Shown here one piece after another: positions 34,862 to 45,098 of a stretch of 64,000 nucleotides of DNA. Numbering within the stretch: the first letter of the stretch is position 1; each line of letters begins with the position of its first letter. Source of the DNA: Ciborinia camelliae. Its lineage: Eukaryota > Ascomycota > Leotiomycetes > Helotiales > Sclerotiniaceae. Where the stretch lies: assembly GCA_025890175.1 (NCBI GenBank), contig JANPYM010000007.1, forward strand, positions 419,561 through 483,560. Reading direction: 5' to 3'. A model generated the notes under the pieces. That model worked only from the letters and a program-made list of their open reading frames with translations. It had not been told where the DNA came from and did no database searches. The translations under genes and the position numbers were made by a program.

Positions 34862-35545
34862 ATGTCCTACGACCGCTCCCGCTCCCGCTCCCGTTCTAGA
34901 GGCTACCTTGAAAGGGACCGCCACGGTAACGAACGCGTCTTCTTCCGATCAAATTCCCGCCCTCGTCGTTCTAGCCCTCACCCCCGTCGTTCCAGTCCTC
35001 ACCCCCGTCTGACCGACCGTGAAATGGCGAATGAGCTAGAAGAACAAAATGCGGAGATGGAAGCCGTGGTAGAATCACTAAGAACACAACTCGCGGTTGT
35101 GGAAGACAGAAATTGGAATCTAACTTCCGACAATAGCGCATTGAACAACATGATTAGAATGTTGAGGGTTGATAAGGAAAAATTGAGCAGTGAGAACGAA
35201 GGTTTGATTGCGGAGATTGAGGAGAGGAACAGGGATATTGAAGATCTGGAGGAAAGGGTTGATGAACTAGAGGAGGGGAGGGAGAGGGCTGAGGCTAGGA
35301 GTGAGAGGGCGGAGGAAAGAATGAGGACGATGACGAGGGGGGTCACTGGGAGGGGGATATTGAGTGAAAGAGGATTAAGACAGCGATTGGAGGATAAAAC
35401 AAGGGAGGTAGAGAGATTGGAGGCCACGATCAGGTTGAAAGATGCTCAGATGTGGGACAAGAATCTCAAATTAGAGGAAAAGGATAATAAGTTGAGTTAT
35501 ATTAGGAGGTGGTTGTTGGCGCGGGGATTCGTGGTAGAGCTTTGA
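34862..35545 (+). CDS. SR-repeat coiled-coil protein (227 aa)
   Basis: This single-exon gene encodes 227 aa. The N-terminus has an RSRSRSRSR run (residues 5-13) and a repeated RRSSPHP motif (about 36-49), like Arg-Ser domains that are phosphorylated and bind RNA-processing factors. Residues about 52-215 form one long heptad-type coiled coil (ELEEQNAEMEAVVESLRTQL ... EERNRDIEDLEERVDELEEG ... LEDKTREVERLEATIRLKDA). No RRM or zinc motif is present. The start context is AAGATGTCC. A role as a scaffold linked to splicing or the cytoskeleton is possible but not shown. It has a general likeness in build to the coiled-coil protein at 38973 but no clear sequence match. Confidence 0.8.
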   Translation: MSYDRSRSRSRSRGYLERDRHGNERVFFRSNSRPRRSSPHPRRSSPHPRLTDREMANELEEQNAEMEAVVESLRTQLAVVEDRNWNLTSDNSALNNMIRMLRVDKEKLSSENEGLIAEIEERNRDIEDLEERVDELEEGRERAEARSERAEERMRTMTRGVTGRGILSERGLRQRLEDKTREVERLEATIRLKDAQMWDKNLKLEEKDNKLSYIRRWLLARGFVVEL

Positions 35546-38500
35546 GGGGTGGAGTAATTTCACGATCCACGTTCCACGAATGCAGATCAGGACTTCAAAA
35601 AGGGCGATGCTATTTCACGAATTTCCGAGACCCAAAAAGATAGGAGGGGCACGAATATAGTCTCGATTTCCGTTTATTTGACGATTTGGATGTCACAAAA
35701 TAGGGGGGCACAAAACGTTCATGGATGGCGAATAACTTGTACGTATAATACCACACAAACATTGATCTTCAAGAATCATCCGCTGACAACAATTAGATAG
35801 TGTGAAAAGTGAGCGTTAGAATCTAGATTCTCTGGAAATGGACTTTTTGATCAGTTGGTTGCTTAGCGCTAGTCTGTTTAGAATCGCTTGTACTTTAGTT
35901 TCTTCCTTAGTATGAAAATTAGTTCCGGTTTCTGGAGAATTTGGATTCTGGATAAAAGAGCTACAGGTGAACTTTTGTGTTTTATTTAGAAAGAGAAAAT
36001 CGGTTGCCTTCTGACGGCGTCTAATCATTGGCACTTCTCGTTTTCCTCCTTGTTTATTTATATTAATTTGTACATATACTGCAACCCCATCTCATCTCAT
36101 GATGTTACACTAATACATGCACAAACCCCGCAATCGAGATCGGAAAGCGGGAAATAATTTTCTTTGGAGAAATATGGACTTGATTGGTGCCGTACTTTAC
36201 TTCCCTTATTTGCTCAATTTGGCACTTGCAATGTCAGGTATGCCAGTATAGACCCCGGCGGGTATTGTCTGTATGTATGATGCATAAAGCCGTGGTCAAA
36301 CCAAAAGAAGAGATGGTCGCCTCGAAGAGAGAAGGAATAAGTGAGGGGTTATTTGATTTGATTTCACGTGAGATGTTGCACGACGGCGGTTCTACCCTGG
36401 GCTTTCTGTACACCTGTCGGTTGATATGGGTTTAAGGTACCGACAAACGAAGATTGAACTTTGCGTCATACGTGCTGCATTATTTGAAATGAAATTGTTA
36501 CGAGTATTCAAAACTCCAGTCAAAAGAACTAATTAGATTTTCAATACTGACGCAGGCTTGGCATTATCCATATTCAGAAGCATACGACTCCACGCCGAGT
36601 ACGAGCAAACAATCCGTACATGCATACAATTTATTTTCCGTCTGATAGTCGAAAGGAAGAAAAACTTATCAAACCGGAATGATGGCAATGCGCAGCAGCG
36701 TAACGACGCAGCAGAGCAATGCAACTTTGACGTCAAACCCGCTTCTCGGCAATTTGTGACCTCTACCCAGCCTATAGATTGGCACGTCCGGAACACACGC
36801 TAGATGTTTTTGACACTTGCATAATAGGCAGGACTTTCACAGGTGCACGGGAGCAAAAAGGGAAGAGGAGTCATGAGTTATATCTTTTCGTTTTGGTCTG
36901 GTTGTGCGTGGATTTTATGCAGAGTTCCGTCAGGTTGGGATGGATACTGGATAGATAATTTTCTTCGTTGGAGATGGAAAATTGAAGATGGAATGGATTG
37001 GATGGGAAAGAAAAATAATGAAATATGTGAGTAATCTCAACGTTTCGTTTTGTTTCGTTTCCACGTAACCTACGAAGAATAAAATAATGAATTGTTCAAT
37101 CGTAATTTGTCTACCCCTCATGCAGCCACCCCGCATCACCATGCATATCTACCAAAAATGTCTAAAATCGTCTCGATTCACAATTTTTCTTTCCTTCGAC
37201 CCATTTGGTGTACCATTTCCATTTTCATCATCATCTCCATCTCCATCTCCATATCACCATCCTTGCCGACCGGCCGTAGAAAGTTTCCACTCTTTGCGGC
37301 TCAAAACAAGGGACACATTTTCGTAACTAAACCCAGGCCTCGTAACTCAAACCCAGGACTAGTCACTGTCACGTCACAACGTCACAACGTACGCTGCCCC
37401 ATCGGAAAATACCTTATTCCTACCTACCCTTGACTCCGATCTTCACCGAATTGGGCATTTTCCAGCCTACAGGATTTCCGATGCCCAATAATATCTGCTT
37501 ACAAAATCTCATCAATGATTAACAATCGATGGAAATTCATGCTGCAAGTACCTAGGTAAGCCAGGCACAGCCTAAAATCATCCTGGGACATTACCTTGCG
37601 TGCGGTCTGCCCTGGCGTTTCTTTAAGGTTGCTGGCTTACTATGGTCACTTTTCTTTTTGGCGATTGAGCATTCAGAAATCCCGCGAATGGAAAAATAAT
37701 GATACGCAATTCCGACAAGGCTACAGAAACATTTACGCTAACACTGCCCCCTTTTTTCCCTAAGGTTGCTAACAAGGGCTTTATTTCTCTTTTGTTTCGC
37801 TAACCAATCAACGTACTGGGACGCGAGGAAAGCCACGAGAAGTTAGCTGAAGCTAGCGGCAAGGAAGGGAGGTTTTAGATTGAGTCATCATTTGATATTT
37901 TACGAAAGTATCGGGTATGAATGGTGAAATTGATGAGTGTTCGAGATTACGGTGAGTGAGTTTTGGGGGCCGGAAAAGTAATCTTTTTTCGCGGTTGGTT
38001 TGGGATGAATTAGACAGAGGATCGAGATGGAATAGGTAAATGGACCGTCCACCTGTGTGTGAGATGATGAGGATCACACAAGAAGGAATAAACCAAATCA
38101 GGAGTCAGGACTACCACACCACACCACACCATCTTGGGCACATGAAAAATATGCACGATGGGATGTTCAACTAGGATATTCTTCGGTGAGATCATTTGGC
38201 AACTATTCATACCATTTGCTACCCCGGTGAAAAGCAAGAATACAAGCAGGCAAGCAAGCAAGCCATGGGCGAGCCGCAAAAGAAAAGGATGTGTAAAGTT
38301 TAAACATTAACCCCCCGGTAATTTTGAGGCTGTGATTGGGGAATCGTATCGAAGTGGTCAAGGCAGAAAAGCTACTTGTCTTTTTGTTTTTGGTCTTGAA
38401 ACCCGGTCTGCTCTAGGTAAGTTAGGAGGGAAAACTAGACACCGGATTTTCATGAAAGAGTCATATGTTTATTGATCCTTCTTGTGTTCACTTTGGGAGC

Positions 38501-38972
38501 AGGCTCATGGCTATGGTCATGTAATGTAATTGATGGTATGGCTGTGGTATGGCTTGGGAGGATTTTACTCCTATATATCTTAATGTCCGCCGAGGAATGG
38601 AATGTTTCTCTTCAGCCTTATATTTATTGATCCCCTCTCCACCTGCACTTCCATCCATTTCATCTGCAAAGAATCATTGTCGAATCGGTATTTTTCATAT
38701 CATATTATATCAAGCCAAATTATATCGAGTATATCACCAAAGAATAATAGATTACTTTCTACTGCATCGATACCCAAACTCATCATCCAATTATTTTCCT
38801 GCCTTCATTCATCCATTCATCCATCAATTCCATCGCATTTTGGAGATCTTCGGATCGGAAACACGGCGTACGATTGGTACGAGTCAATTGTTTCAATTCG
38901 GTGCAAAAACTTGACGTTACACAAATAGTTACCGTGGTACCTATCGTACCAAAGTACACAACATATCTCACC
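35546..38972. other. gene-poor stretch
   Basis: I see no supported gene in these 3.4 kb. Opposed short frames (36533-36803, 36843-37142, 38549-39002) show no domain, splice logic or start context. There are TCATCATCATCTCC-type simple repeats near 37225-37250 and a CAAGCAAGCAAGC run near 38247-38260. The last 300 bases, with CATCCATTCATCC runs, lead into the next gene. Confidence 0.4.
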
Positions 38973-40043
38973 ATGTCTTCCAAACCCGTTAAAAAAGTCC
39001 ACTACTCAGCTTCTACAAAAGGATCGTCAGTCCACGGTGGTCCATCTCCTACACCACCCCTATCCTCCCGACCCGCTTCTTCTCCACGTCGTTCCTCTAT
39101 TTCCCATCAAAGACACCCTTCTGATTCCGGAGTCGGTTCTTCTTCCTCTAATTCGGCAACTGCTGCCGTTAATTCCACATCCTTTTACACGGATGTCGAA
39201 CGCTCCGAGCAGCGACAAAATCCTCGAGCTTTGAATGAAGCACTCAATACTCTCAAAGACCGAGTCCAATCGCTCGAACTCGAGAACAGGGAACTTCAAA
39301 GCGAATTATCGGAACGTAATCGTAAATACCGAGATCTCCGTCGTGAAAGCGACGACCAAGTTCAATCCGTTCAAGCCGTTCAAGCCGTCGACCTCGAGAA
39401 CAGGAACCTGAAAAGCGAAATATCGGAAGTTAATCGTAAATACCGAGACCTCCGTCATGAACACCAGGATAGTCTCCGCACGATCGAAGAATTGAGAAAG
39501 GAACTTAGCAGAGCGAAAAATGGGAGAGATGGAAAAGATAGCGATGGGATCCGAGTTCGAGGATCCGATATCAAAATCACGCCAGAGAAGAAAGAAAGGG
39601 ATAGAGGTCCAGCCACACCACCCATCCCACGACGAGAAAAAGAACGGGATTCGGAGGCTCGAAAGAGGGAGGAACATCAGGCTCGCGAGAGACGTGCTAG
39701 TCATCGAGACGAAGATCATCCCCGCGAAAAACGCAATTCGGGAACTCCTACCAGTAGTAAATTGCCAAATCCTTTCACACCCATGGGTCCACTTGGGAGT
39801 AATACGAATACGGGGAGAACAAGAAGAGCTAGTGTTAGTCAGGGGACTTCTCAGGGTGCATATATGAGTGCATCGCAGGTATATCCGGGAATGTCGATGG
39901 ATGGTGGTTATGGGAGGAATGAAGTTCCTTATATGAGGGGAGGGGTGCCGGTGAATATCAATGTCGGGCTTTCGGGAGCGGCGAGGGGTGATGATTTGTT
40001 TCCGAATGATGGGAGGTATCATCCTTATCCTTTGGATTCCTAA
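38973..40043 (+). CDS. coiled-coil protein with DSGVGS motif (356 aa)
   Basis: This single-exon gene encodes 356 aa. The N-terminal 90 residues are Ser/Pro-rich and include RRSSISHQRHPSDSGVGSSS (about 41-60), where DSGVGS fits the DSGxxS phosphodegron read by beta-TrCP-type F-box proteins. Residues about 88-180 form a coiled coil made partly of a tandem duplication: LENRELQSELSERNRKYRDL and LENRNLKSEISEVNRKYRDL, 38 aa apart. Then come a Lys/Arg/Glu-rich stretch (about 185-260) and a Gly/Tyr/Met-rich tail ending DGRYHPYPLDS. I started at 38973 (CACCATGTC) because the open frame upstream is leader-like. Function is unknown; the build suggests a scaffold protein. Confidence 0.78.
   Translation: MSSKPVKKVHYSASTKGSSVHGGPSPTPPLSSRPASSPRRSSISHQRHPSDSGVGSSSSNSATAAVNSTSFYTDVERSEQRQNPRALNEALNTLKDRVQSLELENRELQSELSERNRKYRDLRRESDDQVQSVQAVQAVDLENRNLKSEISEVNRKYRDLRHEHQDSLRTIEELRKELSRAKNGRDGKDSDGIRVRGSDIKITPEKKERDRGPATPPIPRREKERDSEARKREEHQARERRASHRDEDHPREKRNSGTPTSSKLPNPFTPMGPLGSNTNTGRTRRASVSQGTSQGAYMSASQVYPGMSMDGGYGRNEVPYMRGGVPVNINVGLSGAARGDDLFPNDGRYHPYPLDS
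39279..39461 (+). repeat. in-frame 114-bp duplication within the coiled-coil gene
   Basis: A segment of about 69 bp starting CTCGAGAACAGG at 39279 recurs at 39393 with scattered changes. The offset of 114 bp equals 38 codons, so the coiled coil gained about five heptads without losing frame. Between the copies, GTTCAAGCC is itself doubled. Confidence 0.85.
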
Positions 40044-40767
40044 AGGGAGTTGGTTTGATTGTGGGATTCAGTGATTAGGACTTTTCGTTTCTCGGCATTC
40101 TGCGGTTTGGTTTGGGCGAGTGATGGTTGGGTGCTTGGGAATTAAAAGCTTGTGTGGGCGGGCGGATTTAGTTTTTCTCCTCCGCACTTTGGGTTTGCAC
40201 TTTTGTATAAGCGAGCGTGTTGGCGACTGGTTGGATGATTGGCGACTGGTTGGATGATTGGCGACTAGGTTGGACGGATGGACGGTTGGATGGTTGGACG
40301 GTCGGATGGATAAACAAAGTACTCGGATGGGAAAAGGAAGGGAAAGGACAGGATGAAATGGGGTATACATTATATAGACGGAGGGCGCAAGCCTGGAAGG
40401 AAAGAAATAAAAAGGTTGGATGATCTGGTAGTGAGTCAAACTAGGTTAGAAGAACTCAGTAGGTAGCTATTATTACTTGTCTGAATTATTCAGCGTTGAT
40501 TTAAATAGCAATCAAATGAACATTTCCAATGCTGATTTTGCACAATAAGGCTTTCGATTTTTCTTTTATTGACTTGATTCTTTGTGTCCATCTTATGAAA
40601 TTTTGTCACTAGAGAGAAGGAATAATTAATTGCATTACCTACTTAGGGTGCTCTTGTTATGCGAAGCAAATGTAGAAATAGTGAAGAGAAATGGTCATAT
40701 TATGATCTGCTTGAGATGTGATTTTCGTCATTATGAAGATGTGTATAGACTGAGCCACACTATGTTA
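40044..40767. other. convergent intergenic region, no gene seen
   Basis: This is the 3' flank of two convergent genes. It holds a tandem GGCGACTGGTTGGATGATT repeat (about 40222-40262) and GGACGGTTGGATGG simple motifs. No gene is supported. Confidence 0.45.
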
Positions 40768-41601
40768 TTATTTAGCAAGTGCCTTTATTGACTCCACAGC
40801 CTTTGTACCAGGGACTGATATGGACGGTCCTTGAACACCCGTATTTGAACCTTCCTCAGGCCGCGTTGCACCCGTCATAAATCCAATCGCAGCCTCCAAG
40901 ATACTCCTCACGATCTTTAATTCCGATTCTGATCTCGGCGCGTAGATCATCAGATAGAATGCGGGCATCTTCAATGTCCCAGCCAGAGTCATTCTCTCCC
41001 CCCATCCTTTCTCAATTACCTCCTTGCAATCTCGAGGGGACAAAACCGCATGCATTGAATAGTCAACATTCTTTCCTTCTGTATGAACATGTGCGATTTC
41101 TCGCTTCGTTTTCTTCGCCGGGAGATGCGGTGTTGGAACTTCGTCCGCGATTAAGAGGGCATCACCGTGTTTCTCAAGGGCAGATGTAGTGAGGATGATA
41201 TGGTTGGAGTAGGTTTTCGCAAGATCAATCATAGTTTGATCGATGAGCTATTCAATGCCTCGTAAGCTTATGCCAATTTGAACCAGAAATTTGAGCAGTA
41301 CCATATGTATGTCCTTCCCTCCGAATTGATTAATTTGACGATGTGGAACTGCCCAATTTCCCATATTAGGCCTTTCACCGGCTCGTACTGGTAATGGTTC
41401 TTTCAAAAAGCTTCTTTGGCCAAGTGCACCGCATTTTGCGATCTCTTTAGGATCATTGTAACATGTAGTATCGAAGGGTTCGCATTTGAAATATCTGAGG
41501 AAGTATTGAACCAGTAGATAACCGAATATGTTGCTAGGAAGGGCATTTTCTTTGAAGTCCAACCAGTCGTGATAATCTGCGCGAAATGAATTGAACATCA
41601 C
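40768..41601 (-). CDS. luciferase-domain (DUF5519-type) protein (259 aa)
   Basis: Exons 41601-41302 and 41247-40768 give about 259 aa. The 54-nt intron (donor GTACTG, acceptor AATAG) removes a stop and joins GGKDIHM to LIDQTMIDLA in frame. The protein matches the fungal luciferase-domain family: DYHDWLDF...PSNIFGYLLV at the N-terminus, RAGERPNMGNWAVPHRQ in the middle, and EIAHVHTEGKNVDYSMHAVL-SPRDCKEVIEKGWGERMTLAG followed by MIYAPRSESELKIVRSILEA near the C-terminus. Despite the name, members of this family are mostly of unknown activity. Many relatives have an N-terminal membrane segment that is missing here; a short first exon further upstream remains possible. It points toward 40044 and lies next to the dead methyltransferase on the same strand. 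Confidence 0.82.
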
Positions 41602-41856
41602 GACAGAAAGTAAAAGCCGATTGAACGCCAGAAAGACATCGCGGAAATCATGTCAATTAACAGGATGCATTTTGAGGGGAATAGCGAGTGGATCAGATAA
41701 GAATGCGACAGCTACTTAGTGCTTACATACTACCTAGGTACCGCTGAATGCCCCTGTAAAGGCCAGCCCTAGAACGGCGACCCCTCATTAAAACTCTGCT
41801 CTATCCAGAAACCCACATAGACGAGATCCATCCTATTTGTTCGCAATCGTGATGAT

Positions 41857-42609
41857 TTAGCTTCCCTCAATGACAGACTTTGTAGCTCTTACAAGTAGAA
41901 AAGGAGGGCGATGTCCTGCTCGAGCCCAGCCTGGATATTCTTGTAACTGCTCTAATTTCGGCCTCCAGTCATCGATTGCAGATAGAATGAGCCCCGCATC
42001 AAGAAGAATTGTGATATATATACTGACTGTACGATGTTGTTTGACAACACCCTCCGCCAGCCAATTTGTCGTTCGAGGGCCTTCAAGAGAGTATGAATCT
42101 GAAGCCCACGCATCAGGCCACGCATCATTACCTTCCACATCTTTAATCCAGTCAGGGTTTCGTGGAGCAGTCCAGATAGGGTGCTCGAGAGAAAATATGA
42201 ATGTCCCTCGGGGCTTCATGGATTTGTAGATTTGAGCACCTAGAGCTGGTAGATTTTTAATGTAATGAAGAGCCAGAGAGCGATATGAAACACATTCGGA
42301 GATATCTTTAAGGTTTCCAAATTGGCTTTAGATAGTTGATAGAAGAGTCTTCTGGATATTCTCTCGCTCGAGACAGCATATTTTCGGACACATCTACACC
42401 TTGAACGAATTTTACACCATCTTCTCGCGCCCATCTACACATCCAACCAAACCCACAACCAAGGTCTAGGCAATTTGATTTCTCAAGGTTTGGTAGCCAA
42501 GAGCGGGTTACCTCGAACTCAGGAGCCTTGTCCAAGCCATGAATCGAACGCGGAAGTTGAGAGTATATGTCTTGAAGAAATCCTCTTGATCGTAGATATT
42601 TTGTGCCAT
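41857..42609 (-). pseudogene. class I SAM methyltransferase, frameshifted
   Basis: The three reading frames of this strand each carry part of one protein. From 42609: MAQNIYDQEDFFKTY; then YSQLPRSIHGLDKAPE and the SAM-binding motif LDLGCGFGWMCRWARE with GVDVSENMLSRARE; then ANLETLKISPNVF; then SLALHYIKNLPALGAQIYKS, FSLEHPIWTAP and GVVKQHRTVSIY to the stop at 41857. Moving between them needs an extra TA pair near 42555-42565, a missing base near 42333 and a missing 7 bases near 42275. Together they cover about 250 codons, the normal length of this bacterial-like methyltransferase group. No introns explain the shifts. Sequencing error could explain the one-base change but hardly all three. The substrate is unknown. 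Confidence 0.75.
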
Positions 42610-42933
42610 GATGGGATTGTGTGATGAGGAAGATTTGAAGCAATACGAGTTTTTTTGATGCTTCTATTTCGAACGGCAAAAGCACGATTACTTGTTAAAA
42701 GAAAGCATCAATCACACAATATCCTTCTTACCTGGTAAATAAGCTGTCAAAAAGAAAACTAACCTCTTGCCGTGTTCCCAGGCGCTGGGCTACAATACTT
42801 CAGCGGTTTTCAACCTGAGGCTGCCTTTGAGCTTCATCCAGTAGGAATCCTCAATATTAAAATAGGATCGTGCCATGAAAGTCCTTTCTTTTGAAAACAC
42901 ATAGACAAAGAAAAATTACATGTTGATATTGAT

Positions 42934-42940
42934 TGAGTCA
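42934..42940. promoter_or_regulatory. TGAGTCA general amino-acid control site upstream of threonine synthase
   Basis: TGAGTCA lies 183 bp before the start at 43123. It is the exact core bound by Gcn4/CPC1/CpcA, the fungal activator that raises amino-acid biosynthesis genes in starvation. A GGAGTCATC half-site sits closer, at about 43020-43028. Regulation is inferred from the site and the gene type. Confidence 0.55.
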
Positions 42941-43122
42941 TGAAAGACTTCCGCTGAGCGGATAAATTTGGCGAGCTTGCGGAGGACACGCTAAATGGCG
43001 GGGCGTTAGCCCCGAAGCCGGAGTCATCAATCCTAAGAATTTATTTCGTGTCATTCATTGTTTAGTTAACATTCATCTCAATTGAAGCTATTCACATCTA
43101 TTTGCCATATAAATTGACCATC

Positions 43123-44782
43123 ATGACTGATTACACTCCTTCGCAAAGATATCTCTCTACCAGAGGAGGTGACTATGGACTGTCATTCGAAGACGTCGTC
43201 CTAAAAGGACTCGCTGCCGATGGAGGACTATTCATCCCTGAACAAATCCCATCATTACCTGAAAACTGGGAGTCGAAATGGAAGGACTTATCATTCTCAG
43301 ATCTCGCTTTCGAAATCCTTTCCCTTTACATCTCTCCTTCCGAAATCCCACCCGCAGACTTGAAAGACATCATAAATCGAAGTTACTCGACGTTTCGCGC
43401 CCCGGAAACTACACCCCTCGTCCCTCTCAACGAGAAAGATAATTTATACCTTCTAGAACTGTTTCACGGTCCCACCTTTGCATTCAAAGATGTCGCATTG
43501 CAATTACTCGGAAACCTCTTTGAATATTTCCTAGTCAGACGCAACAAGGGAAAGGAGGGAAAAGATAGGCACCATCTTACAGTCGTTGGAGCTACAAGTG
43601 GTGATACTGGATCTGCAGCTATCTATGGCCTGCGAGGCAAGAAGGATGTTTCAGTCTTCATTCTACACCCAAAGGGTAGAGTAAGCCCCGTACAAGAGGC
43701 TCAAATGACTACGGTTTTGGATGCCAATGTACACAATTTAGCTGTTGAGGGTACTTTTGATGATTGCCAGGTGAGTCATACATATCTATGCACTTGACAT
43801 GTCTAATGGTTACAAGGACACCGTCAAAGCCCTATTCGCAGATCCGCAGATTAACGAGACTATGAACCTCGGAGCTGTCAATTCCATCAATTGGGCAAGA
43901 ATTTTGGCACAAACCACATATTACTTTCATGCCTACTTCTCCCTCCAAAAGTCGCCAGCATACAAACCCGAAAATAAAGTCCGATTTGTCGTCCCTACTG
44001 GCAACTTTGGTGATATTTTAGCAGGATATTTTGCAAAGCGCATGGGTCTACCAGCCGAAAAGCTTGTGATTGCCACAAATGAAAACGATATCTTGTACCG
44101 CTTCTGGAAGACAGGACACTACGAAAAGAAGGCTGTTCATGGCGTCGAAGCCGAAGGGGGAATCGCAGAGGACGGTGTCAAGGCCCATGAAGATGGTGTC
44201 AAAGAGACTCTCAGCCCTGCTATGGACATTCTCGTCTCAAGTAACTTTGAGCGATTACTGTGGTTTTTGGCTTACGAGTTTGCATCTGCCGCTGGTATGG
44301 ACGATGAGTGGAACAAAAAGCAAGCCGGTCAGGAAGTCGACGTCTGGCTCAAACAATTGAAAACGCAGGGTGGATTCAACGTTCAGGACGAGATTCTCAA
44401 GGCTGCGAACAGAGATTTTGAGAGCGAGAGAGTTAGCGACAAGCAAACGATTGATACAATTAAGGATTTCTATACTAGTGGCTCATATGTTTTAGATCCA
44501 CATTCGGCAATTGGCGTAGCTGCTTCATTACGATCCATCTCACGTTCACCAGAGGCATATCATATTTCGCTTGCAACAGCACATCCTGCTAAGTTTGCAA
44601 ATGCCGTCGATCTTGCATTGAAGGACGAAAAGAGTTTTAGTTTTGATACAGTACTTCCAAAAGAATTTATCGGCTTGGAAGACAAGGAAAAGCGAGTTAG
44701 AGTTGTACCCAGCACATCTTGGGAAGTGGTCAGGGCGATTGTTGTAGAAGAGGTTGAGGCGGAGTTGAAAGGCACCCGATGA
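43123..44782 (+). CDS. THR4: threonine synthase
   Basis: Exons 43123-43770 and 43817-44782 give about 537 aa. The enzyme converts O-phosphohomoserine to threonine with pyridoxal phosphate, the last step of threonine synthesis. Family marks: YLSTRGGDYGLSFEDVVLKG-LAADGGLFIP at the N-terminus; LFHGPTFAFKDVALQLLGN with the PLP-binding Lys at about residue 125; VVGATSGDTGSAAIYGLRG; VEGTFDDCQ-DTVKALF across the intron; and VVPTGNFGDILAGYFAKRMG-L for the phosphate-binding region. The length matches fungal Thr4 (about 515-540). The 46-nt intron (GTGAGT...TACAAG, TCTAAT branch) is among the shortest here. The next Met upstream in frame is not in good context, so 43123 (ATCATGACT) is used. Confidence 0.97.
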
Positions 44783-45098
44783 TATCCATGTTACTGAAAA
44801 TAATAGACTCGCCTAAATCAATGACTGTTTGCGCCTCATATTTCCGACAAAACAGTGATAGGGCTTACGTTGCAGATATTTTTCTGCAGCAGTGCCTCCC
44901 TTGAATGATTGGACGACGTCGTGGGGGCTATCTCTTCTTGATGCTGACCGCAGCATACTTGAAATCTACACTTAATAACACACATTCCTCTACTCCTCTA
45001 CTCCTCTACTCCTCTACTCCTCTACTTCTAATACAATACTATACATTTTGAGACCAAAACCTCCAAATAATCATTCCACATTGACATTGTTCTTCACC
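44783..45098. other. intergenic between threonine synthase and the Helo/ankyrin gene
   Basis: A short spacer with a TCCTCTACTCCTCTACTCC tandem run (44990-45030) in what is probably the leader of the next gene. Confidence 0.5.

Noticed and set aside
39306..40022. 238-codon minus-strand frame
   Set aside because: It lies opposite the coiled-coil gene, and its Ile/Thr/Arg-rich sequence follows from the plus-strand codons.
42997..43019. GGCGGGGCG-TTAG-CCCCGAAGCC stem near the threonine synthase promoter
   Set aside because: The stem is short and could be chance; no second strong copy was found, only a vague likeness to the GC-rich patch near 14612.
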